Source of the DNA: Arthrobacter sp.
GTDB lineage: Bacteria; Actinomycetota; Actinomycetes; Actinomycetales; Micrococcaceae
Assembly (NCBI GenBank): GCA_018260285.1
Contig: JAGLBH010000006.1
Coordinates: 1 to 24,827, forward strand
Direction: 5' to 3'
Length of the DNA stretch: 24,827 bases
In this document: positions 8,517-14,634 of the stretch, piece by piece
Position numbering within the stretch: the first letter of the stretch is position 1
How the letters are laid out: every line of letters starts with the position of its first letter
Translations under genes and position numbers: made by a program
Notes under the pieces: model-generated
Told to the model about the DNA's origin: nothing
The model's input: the letters and a program-made list of their open reading frames with translations, nothing else
Database searches by the model: none

Positions 8517-9413
8517 ATGGACGCGATGGACGACTCGACTCCGCTTGCACGTCAGCTGGCAAGCGAGACGGAGCGCAGGCAGAAGCTGAAGGCGAAGACC
8601 GCGCCTCGGCCGTCAGAGACCCGCATCTTCACCATCAGCAACCAGAAGGGCGGCGTGGGCAAGACGACCACGACGGTCAACATTGCCGCTGCCCTGGCCA
8701 AGGTCGGCCTCCAGGTGCTGGTTATTGACATTGATCCGCAGGGCAACGCCTCCACCGCTCTGGGCATTGAGCACCACGCTGAAGTGGACAGCATCTACGA
8801 TGTGCTCATCGACGATATCCCCTTGGCCGACGTCATCAAGCCCTGTCCCAATATCGACGGACTGATCTGTGCGCCGGCGACGATCCACCTTGCAGGCGCT
8901 GAGATTGAGCTCGTTTCCCTTGTTGCGCGCGAGCAGCGACTTCGCCGGGCGATCGATCAGTACGCCAAGAAGCGCGAAGAGGAGAACCTCCCCCGCCTGG
9001 ACTACATCTTCATTGACTGCCCACCGAGCCTTGGCCTTCTGACGGTGAACGCCTTTGTGGCAGCCCGTGAGGTTCTCATTCCCATTCAGTGTGAGTACTA
9101 CGCACTTGAGGGCTTGAGCCAGCTTCTCAACAACATCGGGATGATTCAGAAGCACCTCAACGCGGACCTCACGGTGTCGACTATCCTGCTCACGATGTAT
9201 GACGGTCGCACCAACTTGGCCGCCCAGGTGGCTCAGGAAGTGCGCGAGCACTTCCCGAAGGAAGTTCTCAAGGCCGTTGTCCCCCGTTCGGTGCGCATCT
9301 CTGAGGCGCCGAGCTACCAGCAGACGGTCATGACATATGACCCCTCCTCGACTGGAGCCCTCTCCTACCAGGAGGCTGCCATGGAGATTGCCGAGCGAGG
9401 CAACCACGCCTAG
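8517..9413 (+). CDS. parA: Chromosome partitioning ATPase ParA (Soj)
   Basis: Deviant Walker-type ATPase that moves ParB-parS complexes along the nucleoid. The protein has 298 residues. An N-terminal basic extension (about 1-34; ARQLASETERRQKLKAK) precedes the deviant Walker A KGGVGKTT at residues 44-51. The switch DIDPQGNAST (71-80) and Walker B FIDCPPSLGLLT follow, with the C-terminal VPRSVRISEAPSYQQTV typical of chromosomal ParA. The ATG at 8517 has only a short AGGG ahead; a second ATG at 8526 is possible. A strong terminator follows the stop, so parB is not simply the next gene in a tight operon as in many bacteria. Confidence 0.96.
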   Translation: MDAMDDSTPLARQLASETERRQKLKAKTAPRPSETRIFTISNQKGGVGKTTTTVNIAAALAKVGLQVLVIDIDPQGNASTALGIEHHAEVDSIYDVLIDDIPLADVIKPCPNIDGLICAPATIHLAGAEIELVSLVAREQRLRRAIDQYAKKREEENLPRLDYIFIDCPPSLGLLTVNAFVAAREVLIPIQCEYYALEGLSQLLNNIGMIQKHLNADLTVSTILLTMYDGRTNLAAQVAQEVREHFPKEVLKAVVPRSVRISEAPSYQQTVMTYDPSSTGALSYQEAAMEIAERGNHA

Positions 9414-9438
9414 GCCTCTCTGGTCTTCTTTTTCTGAC

Positions 9439-9470
9439 AGTGGGAGTCACCCGTCTGGGTGGCTCCCACT
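9439..9470 (+). terminator. Rho-independent terminator after parA
   Basis: Near-perfect 14-bp stem AGTGGGAGTCACCC / GGGTGGCTCCCACT with loop GTCT, followed by TTCTGTGTTT. It lies 25 bp after the parA stop and should separate parA from parB transcription. Confidence 0.85.
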
Positions 9471-9475
9471 TTCTG

Positions 9476-9491
9476 TGTTTCACGTGAAACA
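9476..9491. other. parS site 2
   Basis: Perfect TGTTTCACGTGAAACA beginning five bases after the parA terminator stem. Confidence 0.95.
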
Positions 9492-10079
9492 TGTGCCGTG
9501 ACGGTTGAGACGTGGGCGAATGGGGAGTCGCCCGATGCTTCGCTCTTCGCCGCTTGTGAGGTGACGCTTGCTGGTCGTGTGAGCGATGGGAATCCGCGGA
9601 TTGTTCTGAGTTCCCGCGTCTCATCTGAAGTGTGAAGCTCGTAGCGCTGCCTGCGAAGAGTGGGGCAGGTCAGACGTGCCGGTCCAGCTGGAATTCCCAA
9701 CACAGATCTCACTCCCCTGCTGACGTGTCCGCTGAGCAGAGGAGTACTCTCAGAGATTCACTGTCCACTGGGTTGCTTTCGTGGGGATATCGCTGTGTGG
9801 AAGGAACGTCACTGCCAGGAAGCCAGCTCTGGATGTCAAGTTTGGAAGCCGAAGGGTGTCAGGATGTTCGCGGGGCAGTCGCCTGATGAGAACGCATTCG
9901 TACCAGGCAGCTGGCAGAGGTCTCAGCGCTCATCGTCGGGCCGCTGGAGCGATGTGACCTGCCATCCTTGGCTGGGAGAAATATTGCTGATGCTACACGC
10001 CCGGGAGAGTGGTTCTGCCGTGATTTCATGAGTCTGATTGTCTTGACGGGCCACGTACACAGGAGGTTGGGCAACCCAG

Positions 10080-10108
10080 TTGTTCAAGTGAAGGGCCTAA
10101 GATAGTAC
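10080..10108 (+). promoter_or_regulatory. Possible parB promoter
   Basis: TTGTTC (10080-10085) and TAGTAC (10103-10108) with a 17-base spacer, just upstream of parS site 3 and the parB start. Both hexamers are imperfect. A separate promoter is expected because a terminator follows parA. Confidence 0.3.
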
Positions 10109-10133
10109 GTAGACCCCCCTCGGGCAGACAGCC

Positions 10134-10149
10134 CGTTTCACGTGAAACA
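10134..10149. other. parS site 3
   Basis: Perfect 14-bp core GTTTCACGTGAAAC at 10135-10148, with the outer left base C instead of T. It sits in the parB leader, 15 bp before the start codon, so ParB binding here could affect parB expression. Confidence 0.93.
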
Positions 10150-10164
10150 CTTCGGAGAATCTTC

Positions 10165-11781
10165 ATGAGCGAACGCCGAAAGAGCGGTCTGGGCAGAGGC
10201 CTTGGCGCTCTTATCCCGTCCAGCGCAAGCCTGACCAACAAAGAAGAACCTCAGATTCCCGTCTCAACCCCAGCTCCTGAGGGGCGTACGCGGCACCGCG
10301 GGGGGAACCGCACCTTCCTCCCGACAGCTCCTCCCGTGGAGCCACAGGGCTCCCCAGCTGCACAGCAGAAGAGCAGCAAAGAAGAAGGCGCTCTCTTCCT
10401 TGCCTCAGAAGCACAGAAGCAGTCGGATGAGGCATCGGCACCGTCATCCTCCGCACCGCCGCAATCCCACGATGCGCCAGCGGGTCGCTCTGTTTCACGT
10501 GAAACATCCGAGAAAAAGCCCTCGAAGGCCAAGGGGTCACGTCCTGTTGATTTCTTCTTCCAGCCGGGGCGGACTGAGACGGGCGAGAAGGAAGAAGCTG
10601 CAGGAGAGACCAGTGCAAGCGGGATCAATCTTGACCGTCTTCGCGTCTCCAAAACTCGACCGACGACTCGCAAGAAGGTCACCGAAGTCCCAGGAGAGAC
10701 TCCTCAGGTCAACGGGACTAGTGCGGGCGAAACCGCAGCATCTGCATCCATCCCAGCAGATCTCCCCGCGGAACAGCCTGTCCACGAGGCGACCAAGCCT
10801 GCGCAGCAGTCCTCATCCGATGAAGTCCAGCCCCTTCACTCCCCTGGGGAGAATCCGGACAGCGGATCAGCGGTGGTGTCTGCCGACCAAGGCCAGCCGC
10901 CGGCCCAGGGCAGAAACGTTTCACGTGAAACAACCACCTCTGCCGTCCCGTCAGAAGACGGATCCCTCCTTCCCGTTCCCGGCGCTTCGTTTGCCGAGAT
11001 CCCCGTGGAGAAGATCCGCCCTAACAGCAAGCAGCCTCGAAGTGTCTTCAACGAAGAAGATATGGACGAGCTGGTCCATTCCATTCGAGAGATCGGCATT
11101 CTCCAGCCGATCGTGGTTCGTCGTCACCCGGAAGGGGGAACGGACTATGAGTTGGTCATGGGTGAGCGTCGCTGGCGCGCTGCCCAGGCAGCGGGGCTGA
11201 AGCACATCCCCGCCATTCTGCGGGACACGACAGACGATGCTCTTCTGCGCGACGCCCTCCTGGAGAACCTTCACCGGAGCCAGCTCAACCCTCTCGAAGA
11301 AGGCGCTGCCTACCAGCAGCTGCTCGAGGAGTTCGGCTGCACACAGGAGGAGCTCTCAGGACGCATCGGCCGCTCCCGCCCGCAGATCAGCAATACCATT
11401 CGACTGCTCAAACTGCCGTCCGCTGTTCAGCTGAAGGTTGCCTCCGGAAGTCTGACGGCGGGCCATGCTCGTGCACTTCTTGCGCTCAAGGATGCGGGGC
11501 TGATTGTCCAGACGGCCCAGCGGATTATCGACGAAGGCCTCTCTGTGCGCAGTACGGAGGAGCTGGTATCCCAGCTTGAGGACAAGCCGAAGCCGGAGCC
11601 GAAGAAGCGCCTGACTGAGACTCCCCGACACGAGCGTCTTGACTACTTGGCCTCCTCCCTGTCCGATCGGCTGGACACCTCAGTCAAGATCACTCTCGGA
11701 GCTCGCAAGGGTAAGGTCCAGATCGATTTTGCATCCGTCGAGGATCTGAACCGCATCATGGACATTCTGTCTCAGGACTAG
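10165..11781 (+). CDS. parB: Chromosome partitioning protein ParB with long disordered N-terminal insert
   Basis: CTP-dependent DNA clamp that loads at parS, spreads and recruits ParA/SMC. The protein has 538 residues, against about 300-380 usual. Residues 1-20 (MSERRKSGLGRGLGALIPSS) are the conserved ParA-contact peptide. Residues about 22-275 are a Ser/Pro/Ala/Glu-rich, probably disordered segment. The ParB/Srx domain starts at FAEIPVEKIRPN (276-287), with the CTP motif GERRWRAA (333-340) and ENLHR (367-371). The helix-turn-helix follows at about 385-415 (TQEELSGRIGRSRPQISNTIRLL) and the dimerisation domain at the end. Two parS sites lie inside the insert and encode Val-Ser-Arg-Glu-Thr at 110-114 and 252-256. 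The ribosome site GGAG is at 10154-10157. Confidence 0.96.
   Translation: MSERRKSGLGRGLGALIPSSASLTNKEEPQIPVSTPAPEGRTRHRGGNRTFLPTAPPVEPQGSPAAQQKSSKEEGALFLASEAQKQSDEASAPSSSAPPQSHDAPAGRSVSRETSEKKPSKAKGSRPVDFFFQPGRTETGEKEEAAGETSASGINLDRLRVSKTRPTTRKKVTEVPGETPQVNGTSAGETAASASIPADLPAEQPVHEATKPAQQSSSDEVQPLHSPGENPDSGSAVVSADQGQPPAQGRNVSRETTTSAVPSEDGSLLPVPGASFAEIPVEKIRPNSKQPRSVFNEEDMDELVHSIREIGILQPIVVRRHPEGGTDYELVMGERRWRAAQAAGLKHIPAILRDTTDDALLRDALLENLHRSQLNPLEEGAAYQQLLEEFGCTQEELSGRIGRSRPQISNTIRLLKLPSAVQLKVASGSLTAGHARALLALKDAGLIVQTAQRIIDEGLSVRSTEELVSQLEDKPKPEPKKRLTETPRHERLDYLASSLSDRLDTSVKITLGARKGKVQIDFASVEDLNRIMDILSQD
10491..10506. other. parS site 4 (inside parB)
   Basis: Perfect TGTTTCACGTGAAACA within the disordered insert of parB, read in frame as Val-Ser-Arg-Glu-Thr (residues 110-114). 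Confidence 0.95.
10917..10932. other. parS site 5 (inside parB)
   Basis: Perfect 14-bp core GTTTCACGTGAAAC at 10918-10931, in the same reading frame as site 4 (Val-Ser-Arg-Glu-Thr, residues 252-256). Confidence 0.93.
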
Positions 11782-11923
11782 AAGCAGCAGCACGTCGCGG
11801 ATCGGAAGCCAAGGCACGGTGGGAAGAGATGCTCTCAGGGATTCTACGGCCCCTGGGGCTCCTTCTGGCGGCTAGAAAAACCGCGCACGGCTTTCACGGC
11901 CCTCGGTGCTCTCCCGTGACGCG

Positions 11924-11955
11924 AGACAGCCCCCAGGCGAGCCTGGGGTCTGTCT
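11924..11955. terminator. Strong hairpin between parB and the convergent operon
   Basis: A 14-pair stem with one mismatch (AGACAGCCCCCAGG / CCTGGGGTCTGTCT) and loop CGAG, midway between the parB stop (11781) and the convergent gene end (12028). No long T-run flanks either side, but the position fits a shared terminator. The rest of 11782-12027 shows no gene. Confidence 0.65.
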
Positions 11956-12027
11956 CTGTGTCAACGAGCCCAGTGCCTCTTCAACGAGGACGGTGCCTCC
12001 ACGCCCCTCCCCCGGGCTCTGGGAGGA

Positions 12028-12384
12028 TCAGTCGGCAGCGGCTAGAGCGTTGATCTCAGCAGCCTGGCGTGCGGGGTCATCCAGGGAAACGGCGATGCGG
12101 GTGAAGTGCTCGTTGGTCAGCTCGATGACGACGGTGTTCTCGAATCCGTTGACATTCCAGAACTGATTCTCGCCGTCTGCATGGAAGGTTCCGCTGAGCT
12201 TGTGGCCCAGACGAAGGCCCGGGCCGCGCCATCCCTTCGGTTCGCTCTTCATCCCGGGATCATGGGTTGCACCCCGCACATGCTCCCACGGAATGGAGAT
12301 GCTGTTGGTGAAGGACCAGACCTTGTCGAGACCCTGCGGCTCGATGATGAGCTCCCTCTCAGTGAGGGTGACGATGGTGTTCAT
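12028..12384 (-). CDS. Conserved hypothetical protein, PH-like fold suspected
   Basis: Function unknown. The protein has 118 residues, soluble, without signal or membrane segment. Visible pattern: alternating beta-type strands, then IPWEHVRGATHDPG, EPKGWRGPGLRLG, LSGTFHADGENQFWNV and ENTVVIELTNEHFTRIAVSLDDP. From memory, this resembles small actinobacterial proteins often annotated as hypothetical and placed beside regulators; a pleckstrin-homology-like barrel is my inference. AGGA seven bases before the ATG overlaps the stop of the upstream TetR gene, so the two form one operon with a 9-bp gap and linked translation. The TetR product probably controls it. Confidence 0.75.
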   Translation of the reverse strand: MNTIVTLTERELIIEPQGLDKVWSFTNSISIPWEHVRGATHDPGMKSEPKGWRGPGLRLGHKLSGTFHADGENQFWNVNGFENTVVIELTNEHFTRIAVSLDDPARQAAEINALAAAD

Positions 12385-12393
12385 GAGGTGTTC

Positions 12394-12771
12394 CTAGACT
12401 TTCGCTCGGTATGCGCGGGTCAGCAGATGCTGCCCGATGAGGTTCGGATCGCTGGCAAAACACAGGGCGACGGCTTGTGCTGTCAGATCTCGGATGTCGT
12501 TGTTGGAGGGCGCGAGTTCAATGAGGGACACCACGATGAGATCCTTCGAGTCCTGGTCAACATCCCCTTCTCTGGCACGCTGGCAGACCTGTTCAAGGGC
12601 CGCTCGAGCCAGGCCGTGCTTCGAGCCGTACAGCTTGTAGAAGCTGGCCCGATTCAGCCCCAGTGCCCCGAGGGCTGTATCCACAGACACAGCGTCAAAG
12701 CCGCGCTGCCCGAAGAGGGCGGTTGCCTGACGAAGTACATCGGCCTCATTGAACTCTCGTGGTCGTCCCAT
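12394..12771 (-). CDS. Short TetR-family transcriptional regulator
   Basis: The N-terminal helix-turn-helix reads MGRPREFNEADVLRQATALF followed by GQRGFDAVSVDTALGALGLNRASFYKLYGSKHGL (to about residue 55), a classic TetR DNA-binding domain. The whole protein is only 125 residues, while most family members have about 190-200, so the ligand-binding domain is much reduced (LIELAPSNNDIRDLTAQAVALCFASDPNLIGQHLL remains). The stop is clean, and the next gene begins 9 bp later. There is no ribosome site before the ATG. The -10 hexamer lies only seven bases upstream, so the mRNA is probably leaderless. An inverted repeat in the promoter spacer is the probable operator, suggesting autorepression. Confidence 0.85.
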   Translation of the reverse strand: MGRPREFNEADVLRQATALFGQRGFDAVSVDTALGALGLNRASFYKLYGSKHGLARAALEQVCQRAREGDVDQDSKDLIVVSLIELAPSNNDIRDLTAQAVALCFASDPNLIGQHLLTRAYRAKV

Positions 12772-12778
12772 AGCATTT

Positions 12779-12807
12779 ATACTATTCGTTCTAGAACAAA
12801 ATGTCTA
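12779..12807 (-). promoter_or_regulatory. tetR promoter with palindromic operator in the spacer; leaderless start
   Basis: Minus-strand TAGACA (12807-12802) and TAGTAT (12784-12779) are exactly 17 bases apart. The spacer contains the palindrome TTxGTTCTAGAACxAA (12785-12800; perfect 10-bp core GTTCTAGAAC at 12788-12797). The expected transcription start falls at about 12771-12773, at the A of the tetR ATG. Confidence 0.7.
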
Positions 12808-13068
12808 GAAAAAAGACCACCCGTCCCTTCCCCCTCCCGCCTCTCCTCCCCTGTGCAGGGGGCGCACGCCCTTCATCTCAGATGAGCGGACGATGCTCTG
12901 CGCGGCCAGGCCGACCGCAGCTCACAACCGGGGGAAGGCTCTCAGGGCGACAGCCTCGCCCGGAGTTGTTAACAGGCTTGTTAACAGATGTGGGCAACTC
13001 CTGAACAGGGTTCGGCTCGCCCATCACGGCCCCCGGCGTCGTCGTGAAAACACCGGCCGGAGACATCC
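12808..13068. other. Non-coding region with TTGTTAACAG direct repeat
   Basis: Part of the 400-bp gap between tetR and trxA. It holds two identical TTGTTAACAG copies 12 bp apart (12966-12975 and 12978-12987), each containing the palindrome GTTAAC, followed by TGTGGGCAA (12989-12997), a one-mismatch DnaA box on the minus strand. The short arms GAGTTG (12964-12969) and CAACTC (12995-13000) could close a hairpin around them. No gene was recognised. Confidence 0.45.
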
Positions 13069-13084
13069 CGTTTCACGTGAAACA
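13069..13084. other. parS site 6
   Basis: Perfect 14-bp core GTTTCACGTGAAAC at 13070-13083, just past the trxA terminator and 2.1 kb from site 5. Confidence 0.93.
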
Positions 13085-13091
13085 CAAGAAA

Positions 13092-13131
13092 CCCCTCCCG
13101 CTCTCCCCCGTGAAGGAGAGTGCGGAAGGGG
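13092..13131 (-). terminator. Terminator after trxA
   Basis: On the minus strand a long stem CCCCTTCCGCACTCTCC / GGAGAGCGGGAGGGG is followed by TTTCTTGTGTTT. It lies about 40 bp past the trxA stop. Confidence 0.85.
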
Positions 13132-13171
13132 CTTGGGAGCTTCTCCTCAGAGGAGGAGATGCGCTTCTTGT

Positions 13172-13498
13172 CTAGGAGAGGACCGCTGCGAAGTCCTGCT
13201 CAAGGGCCTGCTTCGGCTTGGCGCCGAGGGCACGGGCCACCACTTCCCCGTTCTTGAAGGCGAACATGGCGGGGATGGAGGTGATGCCGAACTCGGCGGC
13301 AGTGGCCGGGTTGTCGTCCACGTTCACCTTGACCACGGTGACCTTCTCCGCGTACTCCTCAGCAATCTGGTCGAGGATCGGGCCGACCTTGCGGCACGGA
13401 CCGCACCATTCGGCCCAGAAATCGACGATGACTGGCTTCTCAGAATCGAGCACCTCGGCCTTGAAGTTAGCGTCGGTTACGTCTCGAGCACCGCTCAT
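13172..13498 (-). CDS. trxA: Thioredoxin
   Basis: A 108-residue cytosolic dithiol protein that reduces protein disulfides (ribonucleotide reductase, peroxiredoxins and others). The active site WCGPC is at residues 30-35 (AEWCGPCRK), and the conserved cis-proline is P76 (GITSIPAMFAF). A strong ribosome site AGGAGG precedes the ATG by about five bases. It lies 84 bp after trxB on the same strand, the trxB-trxA order of Streptomyces and mycobacteria. It is probably transcribed from the disulfide-stress promoter in front of trxB and possibly from its own as well. Confidence 0.97.
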   Translation of the reverse strand: MSGARDVTDANFKAEVLDSEKPVIVDFWAEWCGPCRKVGPILDQIAEEYAEKVTVVKVNVDDNPATAAEFGITSIPAMFAFKNGEVVARALGAKPKQALEQDFAAVLS

Positions 13499-13554
13499 GA
13501 TGCCCTCCTTCTCTCATGGAAATCGGTTCGCGGGATGAAAGACACCTCGCGTTA

Positions 13555-13575
13555 GCCAGAGTAGCCCACTCTGGC
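13555..13575. terminator. Hairpin between trxB and trxA
   Basis: A perfect 8-bp stem GCCAGAGT / ACTCTGGC with a 5-base loop, located 7 bp past the trxB stop. No T-run follows on the minus strand. It may be a partial terminator or an mRNA-stabilising hairpin that sets the trxB:trxA ratio. Confidence 0.5.
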
Positions 13576-13582
13576 AGGGGAA

Positions 13583-14545
13583 CTAAGAGACTGCAGGCAG
13601 ACCTGCGAGGTAGTGCTCCACGTCGATCGCGGCCACGCAGCCGGAGCCGGCGGATGTGATCGCCTGGCGGTAGGTGGGGTCGATGACATCTCCCGCGGCA
13701 AAGACACCGGGAATATTCGTCTTGGACGTGCGGCCGTCGACGGCGATGGTGCCCTCCGGCGTCAGCGTGAGCACATCCTTGACCAGCTCAGTGCGAGGGT
13801 CCGCGCCGATGGCCACGAACATGCCCGTGACGGCCAGCTCCTTGCGAGAGCCGTCGAGAGTGCTCTCGATGACGAGGCCCTCGACCTTCTTCTCGCCCTT
13901 GATCTCCGCGACGGCCGCGTTGAACTCGAAGCGGATCTTCTCGTGAGCCAGTGCGCGGTCCGCCATGACCTTGGAGGCGCGCAGCTCGTCGCGACGGTGG
14001 ATCACCGTGACAGAGCGGGCGAACTTGGTGAGGAAGAGCGCCTCCTCCATCGCCGAGTCCCCTCCCCCGACGACGGCGATGTCCTGGTCCTTGAAGAAGA
14101 AGCCGTCGCACGTGGCGCACCACGAGACCCCGTAGCCGCTCAGCTCCTTCTCGCGCGGAATCCCCAGCTCGCGATACGCGGAGCCCGTGGCGATGATGAC
14201 AGCCCGCGCCTTGTAGACCTCTCCAGACCCCGTGGTCAGCGTCTTGATGTCCCCGGTGAGCTCTGCGGAGGCGACGTCCTCGAACTCAATGGTGGCGCCG
14301 AAGCGCTCCGCCTGCTGCTCGAGGTTGGCCATGAGGTCCGGCCCCATGATGCCCTCCGGGAACCCGGGGAAGTTCTCCACATCAGTGGTGTTCATGAGCT
14401 CGCCGCCCGCCTTGACGGAGGACGCGAGGATCAGCGGGTTGAGGTTGGCGCGGCCGGTGTAGATGCCGGCGGTGTAGCCGGCGGGGCCTGAGCCGACGAT
14501 GATGACGTCGTGGATCTTCTCGGTGGTCTCGGTGGTGACGGACAT
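13583..14545 (-). CDS. trxB: Thioredoxin-disulfide reductase
   Basis: FAD- and NADPH-dependent flavoenzyme that recycles TrxA. The protein has 320 residues from the ATG at 14545. The frame is open further upstream to 14671, but that stretch overlaps the preceding gene's end and is not family-like. The FAD motif GSGPAGYTAG is at residues 18-27, the redox pair CATC at 143-146, the NADPH motif VGGGDSAMEEA at 159-169 followed by HRRDELRAS, and the second FAD contact FAAGDV at 282-287. Its promoter matches the SigR/SigH consensus exactly, so induction by disulfide stress is expected. trxA follows. Confidence 0.97.
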   Translation of the reverse strand: MSVTTETTEKIHDVIIVGSGPAGYTAGIYTGRANLNPLILASSVKAGGELMNTTDVENFPGFPEGIMGPDLMANLEQQAERFGATIEFEDVASAELTGDIKTLTTGSGEVYKARAVIIATGSAYRELGIPREKELSGYGVSWCATCDGFFFKDQDIAVVGGGDSAMEEALFLTKFARSVTVIHRRDELRASKVMADRALAHEKIRFEFNAAVAEIKGEKKVEGLVIESTLDGSRKELAVTGMFVAIGADPRTELVKDVLTLTPEGTIAVDGRTSKTNIPGVFAAGDVIDPTYRQAITSAGSGCVAAIDVEHYLAGLPAVS

Positions 14546-14581
14546 GAAAGGGTCTCGCTTTCGTTGGTGTTCACGGGTGAC

Positions 14582-14607
14582 AACACAAAGCCCGCAGGGA
14601 GTATTCC
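14582..14607 (-). promoter_or_regulatory. SigR/SigH-type promoter of trxBA
   Basis: On the minus strand GGAAT (14607-14603) is followed after exactly 18 bases by GTT (14584-14582). This is the GGAAT-N18-GTT consensus of Streptomyces SigR and mycobacterial SigH, whose regulons include trxBA. Predicted transcript start is about 14575, leaving a leader of about 30 nt. The -35 element lies in the loop of the upstream gene's terminator. Confidence 0.75.
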
Positions 14608-14616
14608 ATCTGCGGG
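14591..14616 (-). terminator. Terminator after the pseudokinase/discoidin gene
   Basis: A 7-bp perfect stem CCCGCAG / CTGCGGG with a 12-base loop is followed on the minus strand by CTTTGTGTT, 18 bp past the stop at 14635. It overlaps the trxB promoter. Confidence 0.65.
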
Positions 14617-14634
14617 CCGTGTGTGAGGAAGCCT

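Larger units (their letters stand above)
9414..10164. other. 751-bp parA-parB gap without a convincing gene
   Basis: The gap holds the parA terminator (9439-9470), two parS sites (9476-9491 and 10134-10149) and a candidate parB promoter. Open frames exist on the plus strand (for example 9660-10031), but they have cysteine-rich, low-GC3 compositions unlike the neighbours and no recognisable domain. Between 9492 and 10070 I see nothing else. Confidence 0.7.

Noticed and set aside
9589..9612. GGAAT-N16-GTT in the parA-parB gap as a second SigR promoter
   Set aside because: The spacer is 16 rather than 18 bases, and no gene with a thiol-stress role follows within reasonable distance.
9438..9629. 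Open frame running through parS site 2 and reading Val-Ser-Arg-Glu-Thr, as in parB
   Set aside because: That pentapeptide is simply the translation of the parS palindrome in this frame. The frame also crosses the parA terminator and lacks a good start.
9660..10031. A 123-codon plus-strand open frame in the parA-parB gap
   Set aside because: Cys/Trp/Ser-rich product, no ribosome site that stands out, third positions not GC-enriched like the neighbours, and no family resemblance.
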